In this document: positions 55,813 to 64,000 of the stretch, one piece after another | How positions within the stretch are numbered: the first letter of the stretch is position 1 | Layout: every line of letters begins with the position of its first letter | NCBI GenBank assembly: GCA_027563935.2 | Contig: JANVAS020000203.1 | Coordinates: forward strand, 6,944,001-7,008,000 | Length of the DNA stretch: 64,000 nucleotides | Origin: Costus lasius | Taxonomy: Eukaryota; Streptophyta; Magnoliopsida; Zingiberales; Costaceae | Reading direction: 5' to 3' | Program-made: the position numbers and the translations under genes | The notes under the pieces: model-generated | Database searches by the model: none | Told to the model about the DNA's origin: nothing | The model's input: only the letters and a program-made list of their open reading frames with translations

Positions 55813-58800
55813 GCTCTCCCCGGGTTGGAAGAATTCTCCTCTGGAGAATTGTCCTTGTACCCTTGGAGTAACTCAGGGGCGGCTATAGCTAGCTCAGACT
55901 CAGGAAGCCATACCTCTTCACCATTAATGAGTCTAACACGATAAAACATTTGTACCTCATCAGTGGTGAACTTGGTTTGGTCTTCCAGAATAGCCTCAAT
56001 CTCCATTTTGTGAGGGTCACTTGGATCTGGTATGGAGAGGGGCTCATGATAGAGGGTGAGATCCTCCACGTTAACGGTGGTGGGGATCCCCAGTTCAGGT
56101 GGCAGGTCGAGGACATAGGCATTGTCGTTGATTTTATCCACAATGGTGAAGGGGCCTAGTCCTTTTGCTTCCAACTTGTGTCCAATCCCATGGATGCGCT
56201 CTTCCCGTGCTCGTAGGATCACCTTATCACCTGTAGAAAATAACCTTTCTCGGCGATGTTTGTTAGCAGCTTCGCGATATTGATTAACAGATTCTAGCAT
56301 TTTTGAAAATATTTCAGCGTGCATTTGCGAAGTATGTAATGCAAAGTCACGAGCAGGTAAAGAGGTTCTAAAATGTCTAGGTAGAGGGAAGAGATCTATG
56401 GGTTTGTTGGGTTGATATCCTAGGTTAGCTTGGAAGGGGGAGAGACCTGTGGTCTTGTTGACTGTACTGTTGTAGGAGAACTCGGCAGTGGGTAAGAGTT
56501 TATCCCAGTTGCCAGGGTGTTCACTTACCAAACTTCTAAGGATACTCCCAAGTGATCGGTTGACCACTTCAGTCTGCCCATCCGTCTGGGGATGGTAGGC
56601 TGTGGAGAACTTGAGTTTCGTTCCTAGAAGGGTCCAGAGGGTTCTCCAAAAATGTCCTACAAACCTAGGGTCTCTATCAGACACTATAGTTAAGGGTGTT
56701 CCATGTAGCCTTACAACTTCCCTAAAGAAGAGTTTAGCCACATGGGAGGCATCAGTGGTTTTGGTGCAAGCTATGAAATGGGCCATCTTAGTAAACCTAT
56801 CAACTACCACAAATATAGAATCATGTTTGGCTGAGGTTCGGGGTAGTCCTAGAATGAAATCCATACTAAGGTCTTGCCAAGGGGCATGGGGAATAGGTAA
56901 GGGGGTGTACAGGCCGGGACTATGCTTGTGGACTTTGGTGAGCTGACAAGTCCTACAATGTTTCACAACCTTGGCTACATCTTGGTAAAGGTTCGGCCAG
57001 TAGAACCGTTCCTTTACAAGGGCTTGGGTCTTATCTCGACCGTGGTGCCCGGCAGACCCGCCTCCGTGCAATTCCCAAACAAGGAATTCTCGGATGGAAG
57101 TCTTCGGCACACAAAGGGTTGGTCCAAGAAAGAGATACCCATCCCTAAGGGTGTAGAGGGGGTGACTTAAAGGGTCTTGACTAAGGTCAGCATATAAGGT
57201 AGAAAAATCAGGACATTCAAAATAAGCATTTTTCATGGATTCAAAGCAAGTAACTTCAACATGCATTTTATTCAAAAGTAAAGTTACTCTACTAAGGGCA
57301 TCTGCTACTTTATTCTCAGATCCTGATTTATGTCTAAGCACAAAAGTATATTGTTGCAAGTACTCGACCCACTTAGCATGCCTTGAGTTTAGCTTTTTCT
57401 GAGCACTTAGGTAGGAGAGGGCCTGGTGGTCACTGTTAAGGGTAAACTCCCTATGGATGAGGTAATGTCTCCAATACCTTAGGGCCTGAACTACAGCATA
57501 AAACTCTTTGTCATAGGTAGAGTATTTTTGCTTTGCCTCGTTGAGTTTTTCACTGAAGAAGGCTATGGGATGGCCTTCTTGGCTTAGGGTTCCCCCTATG
57601 CCAACTCCAGAGGCGTCACAATCTACCTCAAAGACCTTATTGAAGTCAGGAAGCCTAAGGACCGGGGCAGTGGTCATCTTATCCTTAAGCTCTTGGAAGG
57701 CTTTGCTAGCAGACTTTGTCCAGGAGAATTCACCTTGTTTCAGGCAACTGGTGATAGGTGCCACTATAGAGCTGAAATTTCTTATGAATCTCCTATAAAA
57801 GGTGGCTAGACCATGGAAGCTTCTGACTTCAGTGATGGTCTTAGGTTCGGGCCAGTCTATGATGGCTTGGATCTTGGATGGGTCAGCTTGAAGACCTTCC
57901 TCAGACACTATGAACCCTAAGAAGATCACACTATGGGACAAAAAGGAACACTTCTTGAGGTTGATGTAAAGTTGTTCTTCCTTAAGAAGGTCAAGGGTCT
58001 TCCTAAGGTGCTCTAGGTGCTCCTCTTTAGTCTTACTATAGATGAGGATATCATCAAAGTAGACTACCAGGAATTTTCCAATGAAAGGCTTCAAGACTTG
58101 AGTCATGAGTCTCATGAATGTGGAAGGGGCGTTAGTCAAGCCAAAAGGCATGACTAACCATTCATAGAGACCATCCTTGGTCTTGAAGGCTGTCTTCCAT
58201 TCATCACCTAGCCTTATCCTGACCTGGTGGTATCCACTTCTTAAGTCCAACTTGCTAAACCACTTAGAGCCTACTAACATGTCTAACATGTCATCAAGTC
58301 TAGGGATAGGAAACCTATACTTGACTGTGATTTTGTTTATGGCTCTACAGTCTATACACATGCGCCAACTGCCATCCTTTTTAGGGGTGAGGAGAGCAGG
58401 CACGGCGCATGGGCTAAGGCTTTCTCTGATGTGCCCTTTCTCTAATAGGTCTTCTATTTGCCTCTTAAGTTCTTGGTGCTCGGTGGGGTTCATCCTATAG
58501 TGGGGTAGATTGGGTAAGGTTGAACCTGGGACAAGGTCTATAGCATGTTGGATGTCCCTAAGGGGTGGGAGTCCTGTGGGTAACTCTTCAGGAGTAAGCT
58601 CACTATAATGTTCTAAGAGGGCTTCTACTTCAGGGGGTGGCTTACTTTCTTCTTCTTGGTTAACTTCCTTGAGGACTAAGGTAAATAAAGGTTGATCGGG
58701 CCTATAGTCTTTAGGTCTCATGAGTTGAAGGGTTGGTTGCTTGGTTTCTTCTATTTTTCCCTTATTGGTTGAGGCCTTAAGTTCTCTTGGCATGGATGGT

Positions 58801-60446
58801 TTCAGTTTGATCTTTTGACCTGAATGACTAAAGACATAGGTGTTAGTCCGACCGTAGTGGACCACATCCATGTCATATAGCCATGGTCTGCCTAGAAGGA
58901 CTTGAGCGACATCCATAGTGATGACGTCACACCAAATTTGTCCTTCATAGGTACCAAACTGCAAGGGCACTAGACTCCTATGGGTTACAGGCACACTAGA
59001 CTGGTTGACCCAAGAGATGTTATAAGGGGTTGGGTGAGCTTCTATCTTAAGCTTAAACTTGGTGACTGCAGAGTGGGAGACAGCGTTGAGACTACTACCC
59101 CCATCTATCACTACTTTGCACATGTTTCCATTGCATTTCGTGTATGTATGGAAGATACTAGTTCTTCGCCAATCATCCGTGGGTGAGGGTTTGATCAGGG
59201 TACACCTAACAACTCCTAAGGTGTTTTGGGCAGGTTCCTCACTACTGTCATATTCAGTGTCTTCTAGTACTTGGCAGCCAGAGTCTGGGTCATTAATATC
59301 TTCTAGTCTAGGGGTTTGGGTTTCTTCTCCTAAGTATAAGACTCGTTTAGGACAGTCTTTCATGTAGTGTCCATACTTTTGACAACCATGGCATTTGACC
59401 CTAGATGGTTCTGGATAACTAGAGGATTGGGGTTTAGGAGTGCTAGAGCTTTGAGGTTGGGTTGGCCTAGGACTTGGTCTAGAGGCACTAAACTCTCTCC
59501 TAAAGGCAACCTTAAGTTCTTGCTCAATTTCTTTGGCTCTAAGATGGGCAACCTCTATGGAGTCTATCTGGTAATAGGTAAGGCCCTTTCTGATTTCAGA
59601 TCGGAGACCATTTTTATACCTGCTAAGGGTGAATAGAGGGTTTTCTCCAGGGTTTCCCCTAAGGAGGAATTCCTCAAAGCTAGCAGTATATTGGTCAACG
59701 GTCATGGCTCCTTGGGTAAGGCTAGAGGCTTGGTCAAATAACTTACTCTGAAAATATGAGGGGACATATTTCAGTTTAAGTTGTTGACGCATTTCTAGCC
59801 AGGTGTCTATGGGAGGTAGGTTGAGTCTTTGTTGGTTGTTCTCTACATTGGTCCAATACAACCTAGCATTTCCCTCAAGAAGGCACTTTGCAAGTCGGAC
59901 CTTGCTGTGCTCAGGGATCATGCTCCACTCGAAATATTGTTCGAGTTTGGTTGTCCAATCCAAGAAGTCTCGGGGTTCTAGAGAGCCATTGAAGGTTGGA
60001 GGGTTGAGTTTGATGGCGCGGTGCACATCATCCTCTCTGAATCTGGGTTGAGGTGGAGTTTGAACAGGGGGTCCATTCCACATATTGGGTTGGTGGTTTC
60101 CCGCATGGTTTGGATTGGGGTATCCATTCCATGTTGGTTGGGGATGGGTTCCTTCATGGTTTGGATTAGGGTATCCATTCCACATAGGTTGGGTGCCTGC
60201 ACGGTTTGGGGTTTGATGCCCGTTCCACGCAGGTGGTTGTTGGTTTTCTACATGACGAGGGCTAGGTGGCTGACTAGCATGATGAGAAGACCTCTCCCTA
60301 AAATCATGAAATTCAGTAGTAATTTGGTTAAGGCTTCGGGTAAGGTTCCCTATTTGCTCAGTTAAAAACTCAAACCTTTCATCAGTAGCAGTGCGATCCA
60401 TGGTGGGATCTTGCTCCTGTTGTTGGGTTTTGGACCGAGTTTGCAT
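55737..60446 (-). CDS. G2 gag-pol polyprotein
   Basis: 1569 codons, uninterrupted. gag about 1-340 (FNGSLEPRDFLDWTTK, YFEW, LLEGNARLYW); near residues 55-110 a Gly/Asn/His/Pro-rich stretch repeats WNGYPNPNHEGTHP-like units. CCHC knuckle CHGCQKYGHYMKDC near 351; aspartic protease VIDGGSSLNAVS near 447 and LLGRPWLYD near 517; RT about 650-860 with YFDD near 796; RNase H CDASGVGIGG near 937; integrase zinc finger (HHGRDK...CRTCQ) about 1130-1170, core Asp near 1195 (SMDFILG), Asp near 1256 (VSDRDPRF) and Glu near 1294 (GQTEVVNR). After the integrase a chromodomain-like segment (about 1484-1515, IEAILEDQTKF...EVWLPESEL), which in this clade helps choose chromatin for insertion. The final 25 residues, with RRSGRIRRVPNRYGF, lie within the LTR. 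Acts as a virus-like-particle machinery in the cytoplasm and an integration complex in the nucleus. All catalytic residues are present. Confidence 0.97.
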   Translation of the reverse strand: MQTRSKTQQQEQDPTMDRTATDERFEFLTEQIGNLTRSLNQITTEFHDFRERSSHHASQPPSPRHVENQQPPAWNGHQTPNRAGTQPMWNGYPNPNHEGTHPQPTWNGYPNPNHAGNHQPNMWNGPPVQTPPQPRFREDDVHRAIKLNPPTFNGSLEPRDFLDWTTKLEQYFEWSMIPEHSKVRLAKCLLEGNARLYWTNVENNQQRLNLPPIDTWLEMRQQLKLKYVPSYFQSKLFDQASSLTQGAMTVDQYTASFEEFLLRGNPGENPLFTLSRYKNGLRSEIRKGLTYYQIDSIEVAHLRAKEIEQELKVAFRREFSASRPSPRPTQPQSSSTPKPQSSSYPEPSRVKCHGCQKYGHYMKDCPKRVLYLGEETQTPRLEDINDPDSGCQVLEDTEYDSSEEPAQNTLGVVRCTLIKPSPTDDWRRTSIFHTYTKCNGNMCKVVIDGGSSLNAVSHSAVTKFKLKIEAHPTPYNISWVNQSSVPVTHRSLVPLQFGTYEGQIWCDVITMDVAQVLLGRPWLYDMDVVHYGRTNTYVFSHSGQKIKLKPSMPRELKASTNKGKIEETKQPTLQLMRPKDYRPDQPLFTLVLKEVNQEEESKPPPEVEALLEHYSELTPEELPTGLPPLRDIQHAIDLVPGSTLPNLPHYRMNPTEHQELKRQIEDLLEKGHIRESLSPCAVPALLTPKKDGSWRMCIDCRAINKITVKYRFPIPRLDDMLDMLVGSKWFSKLDLRSGYHQVRIRLGDEWKTAFKTKDGLYEWLVMPFGLTNAPSTFMRLMTQVLKPFIGKFLVVYFDDILIYSKTKEEHLEHLRKTLDLLKEEQLYINLKKCSFLSHSVIFLGFIVSEEGLQADPSKIQAIIDWPEPKTITEVRSFHGLATFYRRFIRNFSSIVAPITSCLKQGEFSWTKSASKAFQELKDKMTTAPVLRLPDFNKVFEVDCDASGVGIGGTLSQEGHPIAFFSEKLNEAKQKYSTYDKEFYAVVQALRYWRHYLIHREFTLNSDHQALSYLSAQKKLNSRHAKWVEYLQQYTFVLRHKSGSENKVADALSRVTLLLNKMHVEVTCFESMKNAYFECPDFSTLYADLSQDPLSHPLYTLRDGYLFLGPTLCVPKTSIREFLVWELHGGGSAGHHGRDKTQALVKERFYWPNLYQDVAKVVKHCRTCQLTKVHKHSPGLYTPLPIPHAPWQDLSMDFILGLPRTSAKHDSIFVVVDRFTKMAHFIACTKTTDASHVAKLFFREVVRLHGTPLTIVSDRDPRFVGHFWRTLWTLLGTKLKFSTAYHPQTDGQTEVVNRSLGSILRSLVSEHPGNWDKLLPTAEFSYNSTVNKTTGLSPFQANLGYQPNKPIDLFPLPRHFRTSLPARDFALHTSQMHAEIFSKMLESVNQYREAANKHRRERLFSTGDKVILRAREERIHGIGHKLEAKGLGPFTIVDKINDNAYVLDLPPELGIPTTVNVEDLTLYHEPLSIPDPSDPHKMEIEAILEDQTKFTTDEVQMFYRVRLINGEEVWLPESELAIAAPELLQGYKDNSPEENSSNPGRADGGSSPALRRSGRIRRVPNRYGFP
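55813..55825 (-). promoter_or_regulatory. Polypurine tract of G2
   Basis: Element strand ACCCGGGGAGAGC directly before the LTR; it lies inside the ORF (codes PGRA). Confidence 0.75.
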
Positions 60447-60552
60447 GGGTGCTTTGAAAAATATAGATTTTGAAAAATAGAGTGTATTCCAAAGATCGCT
60501 TAGAGGTAGAAAATAAGTTTTTGAGGCTTAAAAATCTAAACTAAGAGCCTAA

Positions 60553-60564
60553 GCTCTGATACCA
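60553..60564 (-). promoter_or_regulatory. Primer-binding site of G2
   Basis: Plus strand GCTCTGATACCA, three bases from the LTR: initiator tRNA-Met type. The leader to the gag ATG is only about 105 nt. Confidence 0.88.
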
Positions 60565-60567
60565 AGC

Positions 60568-62190
60568 TGATGTAGGACGGGGGGGGGGGGTTCTAAAGCA
60601 TTCAAACAACGAGTTTTGAAAACTGATTTTATAGCTAGTTTAATAATAAGAGAAAACCGCAATTATACTAACGAGATTAAGAAACTAATTTTTTTTGTAT
60701 TTTAAATATAGGAAAAACCCGAGTTACACTAAAGACAGGAATTCAAAACTACACTAGAAAGCTGTAAATGCTGGAAGATAAGCTTACAGTGCAGCCCTTG
60801 AGAATTGAAGGGCTGTGCTTCCCGATCTTCACCGGTCCAACTCTGATGGAAGGTGTAGGGTGGAGCTTACAAGCAAACACAGATGATCCGTACAGGTCAC
60901 GGATTTTAATACAAAAACAGATCAAGGGGTGAGGTTAAGCCTCACAAGTTCCCTTGCTAATCCTAACAACTAAAGAGAAGGAGGGGGAGAAAGAGAAGGA
61001 AGGGGAAGGCGCCCCTTCTTTACCCACTCCAAGCGCAAGCTACAAAGTAAATAAACAAGGTTTAGTGTAGAGAAGAGTTCTAAAATCTAAAGCAAAGGTT
61101 GAGGAAGAAACTTAGCCGATTGGGGTGGAAGCTCCTTGAGGCCAAGTGGGGATCTTCTTCTTGCTCCAAACCGAAAGTGAGGGAAGTCCTTCTTGAGATG
61201 GCGCACACAAGCAAGGGAAGAACTTCTTAGAGCCTCGGTGGAAAAGCTAGGAGGAAGAGGAGAACTCGGCTAAAGAACTTCAATCACTAACACAAGTATT
61301 TAACCTAGGCAACTAATAGACAATATATTTCATCAAGAGGTAATCGAAAATACAAGGGGATGGACATGTTTTTATAGGTGAGCTGAAGCTAGGGCAGGAT
61401 AGTAATTATCTTCTTTGCGCCTTCTACAAAAATGGTTGGAATTCGAAATTCAAAATCTTCATGAGGAGGTGGGCGCAAATCCTCTTTAAGAGCTTCCTTC
61501 TATGGATGATCTTCTCTTGGCATTTCATTAAATGGGCGATGAGAGGGTCTTCATAATGCTTGTTGGCGCATGGATAAGGATTTCAAATTTCGAATCCTTT
61601 CCATGAGAGCTTGAGCGGCAACAAGAGATGGCAACTCAACATAAATGCCTTCATAATTGCTCTCCTTTGATTGTGGATCTTGATGGATATTCCCTTTGAT
61701 TGTGGATCTTGATGGATGAGGGAATTGAATGCATTTCTTGATTGGAGTAGAGGTTGGCGCATGTCATGATGAGGTGGCTGATTTGATCTCTTGAATATGC
61801 GCCCAACAAGGATGGCAAGTGAGTCATGTCATGGCTTGAAGTGAACTTGGACTTTGAAGTCTTCTTTCTTTTTCTGGAGCTGAACTTGATGAGTGGAGCT
61901 TGAGTGACCTTGAGCTGGAACTTGAGCTGCTCCTTTCCTGGTTGACCTGCCAAAATGATCCTAATGCCTATATGCACTACTTATGATGCAAGAATACATA
62001 AGTTCATGAATTACAATGCACTACCTACTATAAGTGGACTTGCCATAAATGTCTACATGATGCATGTTTTATTGAAAAGCAAACTACCCTAAATGCCATG
62101 CAAGAAATGGAACCCTAAGGAAACCCATATCGATTGGGTACCCTACGGATTCGACCAGATCTCCTCAGAGCAGGGCTACTGCCTCCATCA
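60568..62190 (-). repeat. 5' LTR of G2
   Basis: 1623 bp; differs from the other copy by a 12-G versus 7-G run (60579-60590) and about two substitutions. Confidence 0.96.
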
Positions 62191-63135
62191 TCCATTCCAA
62201 AAACGGACAAATGAGAGCAAATTTTTTAAATAAAATAATATTAAATTAATCGAGTGATGGGACATTGCTGTAAACGGTGGTCAAACCCATCCCTTCACCC
62301 ATCACTCGTTGTCGCGCGTGCCCCTTTTCCCTTTATTTCTTTCCCATTGCCACTCGCCTTCTTCACCGAACGAACGAACAAGTTTCCTTCATTTGAGCTA
62401 TGCTCGCCCTCCTCCTTTGTTTGCGTCTCCACCTTCGTCTGGCGTGTCCCAATGAGCTCCGGCGAGATCCAATGTCGGCGAGACCAAGATCTGCTTCTTG
62501 CGAGCAGATTTCCGACGTTGCTCCTTCTCCTTGCGCGAGCTTCTCTCCGGCAGCACCTGGTTGATCTCCTTGCGCCGGTGACATTTTCCCTCCTTTCCGG
62601 CACCGACCTGCTGCTCCGACCCTGCCCCGCTCCCCTCACTCGCGTTGCTGTCTGACAGCTAGGGCTTGGACACGAGATCCCATCGATCTGCTGATCCGGG
62701 CGGAGAGGAGTGTTGCTGCAACTCCGGCGAGCTCCTGTGATGAACGACGAGACTTTCCCCTCTGTTTCTGGTGGAATCTGAGCTCTGGCGACACTGTTCC
62801 GGTAAGCCTCATTTTTCGTGCAAAAGCTTATTTGGGGTGGTTCTTGCGTTCTCCGTTGTCACATGGTGTTATTCGTTCGCACGTGGCTACGAACTCGGTT
62901 AGTACCCATACCCGCCTTTATACGTATACAAACGCATGTCATAAAACCCGGACAATCTTATTGATGAATGTGATTAAACAGCCTGTTCTGATCGTAATCA
63001 CTTAACGAACCTGGATTTGCATGATTAATGATAATTATGATTAAAATGGATCAAACGGGATATTGTGACTTATACTGTGATTCACCTGTTAGGAACTGTT
63101 GATTGATTATCTGATTATCCAGTTGGATCTGTGTT
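62191..63135. other. Unassigned sequence between G2 and E1
   Basis: Begins with the TSD copy TCCAT, then an AT-rich stretch and a GC-rich part (62280-62820) with repeated CCGGCGAG-like motifs and a 133-codon ORF without recognisable domain, followed by AT-rich sequence. CTCCGGCGAGCTCC-like text is common in plant LTR and leader regions, so this may be an old LTR or leader remnant; a 5' UTR and first exon of a gene cannot be excluded. No TSD or coding homology recognised. Confidence 0.4.
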
Positions 63136-64000
63136 TGATGGAGAGGCCAACCCTGCCCCTAGAAGGTCTGGAAGGACTAGGAGGAAGCCCATCAGATATG
63201 GCTTTTCCTCCTAGGTCACCCTTTTTCCTTATTTGCACTTTCCTTATTTGCACTTTTCTTATTTCCAATTTGCCTTGAATGAGCTCTAGTACACTTTGTA
63301 GTTTCCTTAATAGGTCATGCATTATCCCCTAGAATAGTCTACTAGTTTTTGTGTCAATAATTGGGCAGGTTAAAGCCCAGCTCAAGGGAAGCTAGGAAGC
63401 TCAAGCTAAGCCACTCAAGTGGAGCTCCAATTATGAAGGAAGCACTTCAACACTTAACTAGAGACTTCAACTTGAAGGAGCTTATATTGAATGCAACTCC
63501 ACCTTCCAAATCAACCCAAGGCACCACCTAATATGAGGATGAATTCGAATGTGAAGAACCAGCCCACAACTTGCCAATTGAGGAGCTTTCAATGCGCCTA
63601 ACCATCAAGGATCAATCAAGATCCACAAATCAAGGGATCACCATCTAGATCCCCAATTTGTGGAACCATCTTTGGAAATCTCTTAGCCGCCCATGCTCTT
63701 GAAGGAAGGCTTTTCAAAATTCAAATGGATTCAATGCATGAGGACGCCATCTCATCCAAGCAAACAAGGAAGGAGCTCAAGAGGATTCGGCCACAAGGAG
63801 CTCCATCAAAGAAAGAATTCGAAATTCAAAATTGCTAAAGGAAATGTTTTAATTAAGCATTAATTTCTTCCATAACTTTGTGATTGCGCCTAGGGTGAAT
63901 TGTCACCCTTGCCCATGGCTTGTTGAGCCTATAAATTGTAACCCTCTTCTCATTGTCGAATTAGTTGCCTAGATGAAAACTTTGTGTTAGCATTGGTGCT
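63136..64000 (+). repeat. Chromovirus LTR E1 (cut by window end)
   Basis: Begins TGATGGAGAGGCC, like the G2 LTR (TGATGGAGGCAG). The first 78 bp encode, in the same frame as in G2, DGEANPAPRRSGRTRRKP then IRYGF and a stop at 63211-63213. About 820 bp in, TTGTCGAATTAGTTGCCTAG matches the G2 LTR at a similar distance (about 880 bp), and a TATA box CCTATAAATTG lies near 63929. No PPT precedes it, so it is more likely a 5' or solo LTR in plus orientation than a 3' LTR. Confidence 0.75.

Larger units (their letters stand above)
54195..62190 (-). mobile_element. Intact chromovirus G2 (CRM-like)
   Basis: A 7996-bp Ty3/gypsy element, TSD TCCAT at 54190-54194 and 62191-62195. LTRs of 1618 and 1623 bp differ at about two bases plus the length of a G run (7 in the left, 12 in the right). 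One intact 1569-codon polyprotein. RT motifs ([44 protein letters not shown]) place it with CRM/Galadriel chromoviruses, and the ORF extending into the LTR is a trait reported for plant CRM elements. Youngest insertion in the window. Confidence 0.97.

Noticed and set aside
62254..62655. A host gene first exon (133-codon ORF) in the unassigned segment
   Set aside because: No recognisable domain, open also on the minus strand, and the CCGGCGAG-rich text is common in plant LTR and leader DNA; no splice-supported continuation.
63136..63213. 3' end of a gypsy element lying in 62191-63135
   Set aside because: No PPT, integrase or chromodomain sequence precedes the tail, so the open tail is explained as part of the LTR itself.

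Overview
This window is a block of plant (angiosperm) nuclear DNA made almost entirely of nested LTR retrotransposons. I find no host protein-coding gene and no rRNA, tRNA or CRISPR locus. The plant assignment rests on several things: single-frame Ty1/copia polyproteins of plant type, chromovirus (Ty3/gypsy) polyproteins, an Athila-type gypsy fragment, gag-only elements, and primer-binding sites matching the 3' end of initiator tRNA-Met. The species cannot be told from the sequence. The density of insertions suggests (peri)centromeric or similar heterochromatin, but that is inference.

Layout. (i) 1-12259: copia element C1 (minus), cut by the window edge, with a 3.6-kb gag-only gypsy element N1 (5422-9046) in its leader. 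(ii) 12260-about 35041: a decayed chromovirus G1 (plus). It is split by gag-only element N2 (13697-19743, minus), by intact copia element C3 (22396-31590, plus) and by solo LTR S1 (32802-34198), which ends in a nearly perfect 0.4-kb palindrome. (iii) 35092-54194: an Athila-like gypsy fragment split by an old copia element C2 (35595-53431, plus), itself split by copia element C4 (41691-50808, minus). (iv) 54195-62190: intact chromovirus G2 (minus, one 1569-codon ORF). (v) 62191-63135: unassigned sequence. (vi) 63136-64000: the start of a chromovirus LTR (E1), cut by the window edge. Most insertions are bracketed by 5-bp target-site duplications (TSDs), so boundaries are known to the base: CTATG (N1), AACAG (N2), CTTCC (C3), ACGTC (S1), GTTGT (C4), TCCAT (G2) and CTGGG/CTAGG (C2).

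How the parts relate. C1, C3 and C4 are one young copia family; C2 is an older relative. G2 (autonomous), G1, E1 and N2 (enzyme-less) share LTR starts, and G2 and N2 also share LTR ends, PBS and PPT. N2 therefore looks like a parasite mobilised by a G2-type helper. In this group the polyprotein reads through the polypurine tract into the 3' LTR, so the LTR encodes the protein's basic C-terminal tail. The copia leaders carry a repeated two-stem hairpin whose stems covary between families. By-eye LTR differences give the relative ages: G2 about 2/1618, C3 about 4/1733, C4 about 7/1684, N2 about 11/2164, N1 about 7/1123, C1 about 13/1262, with C2 much older. This agrees with the nesting order.
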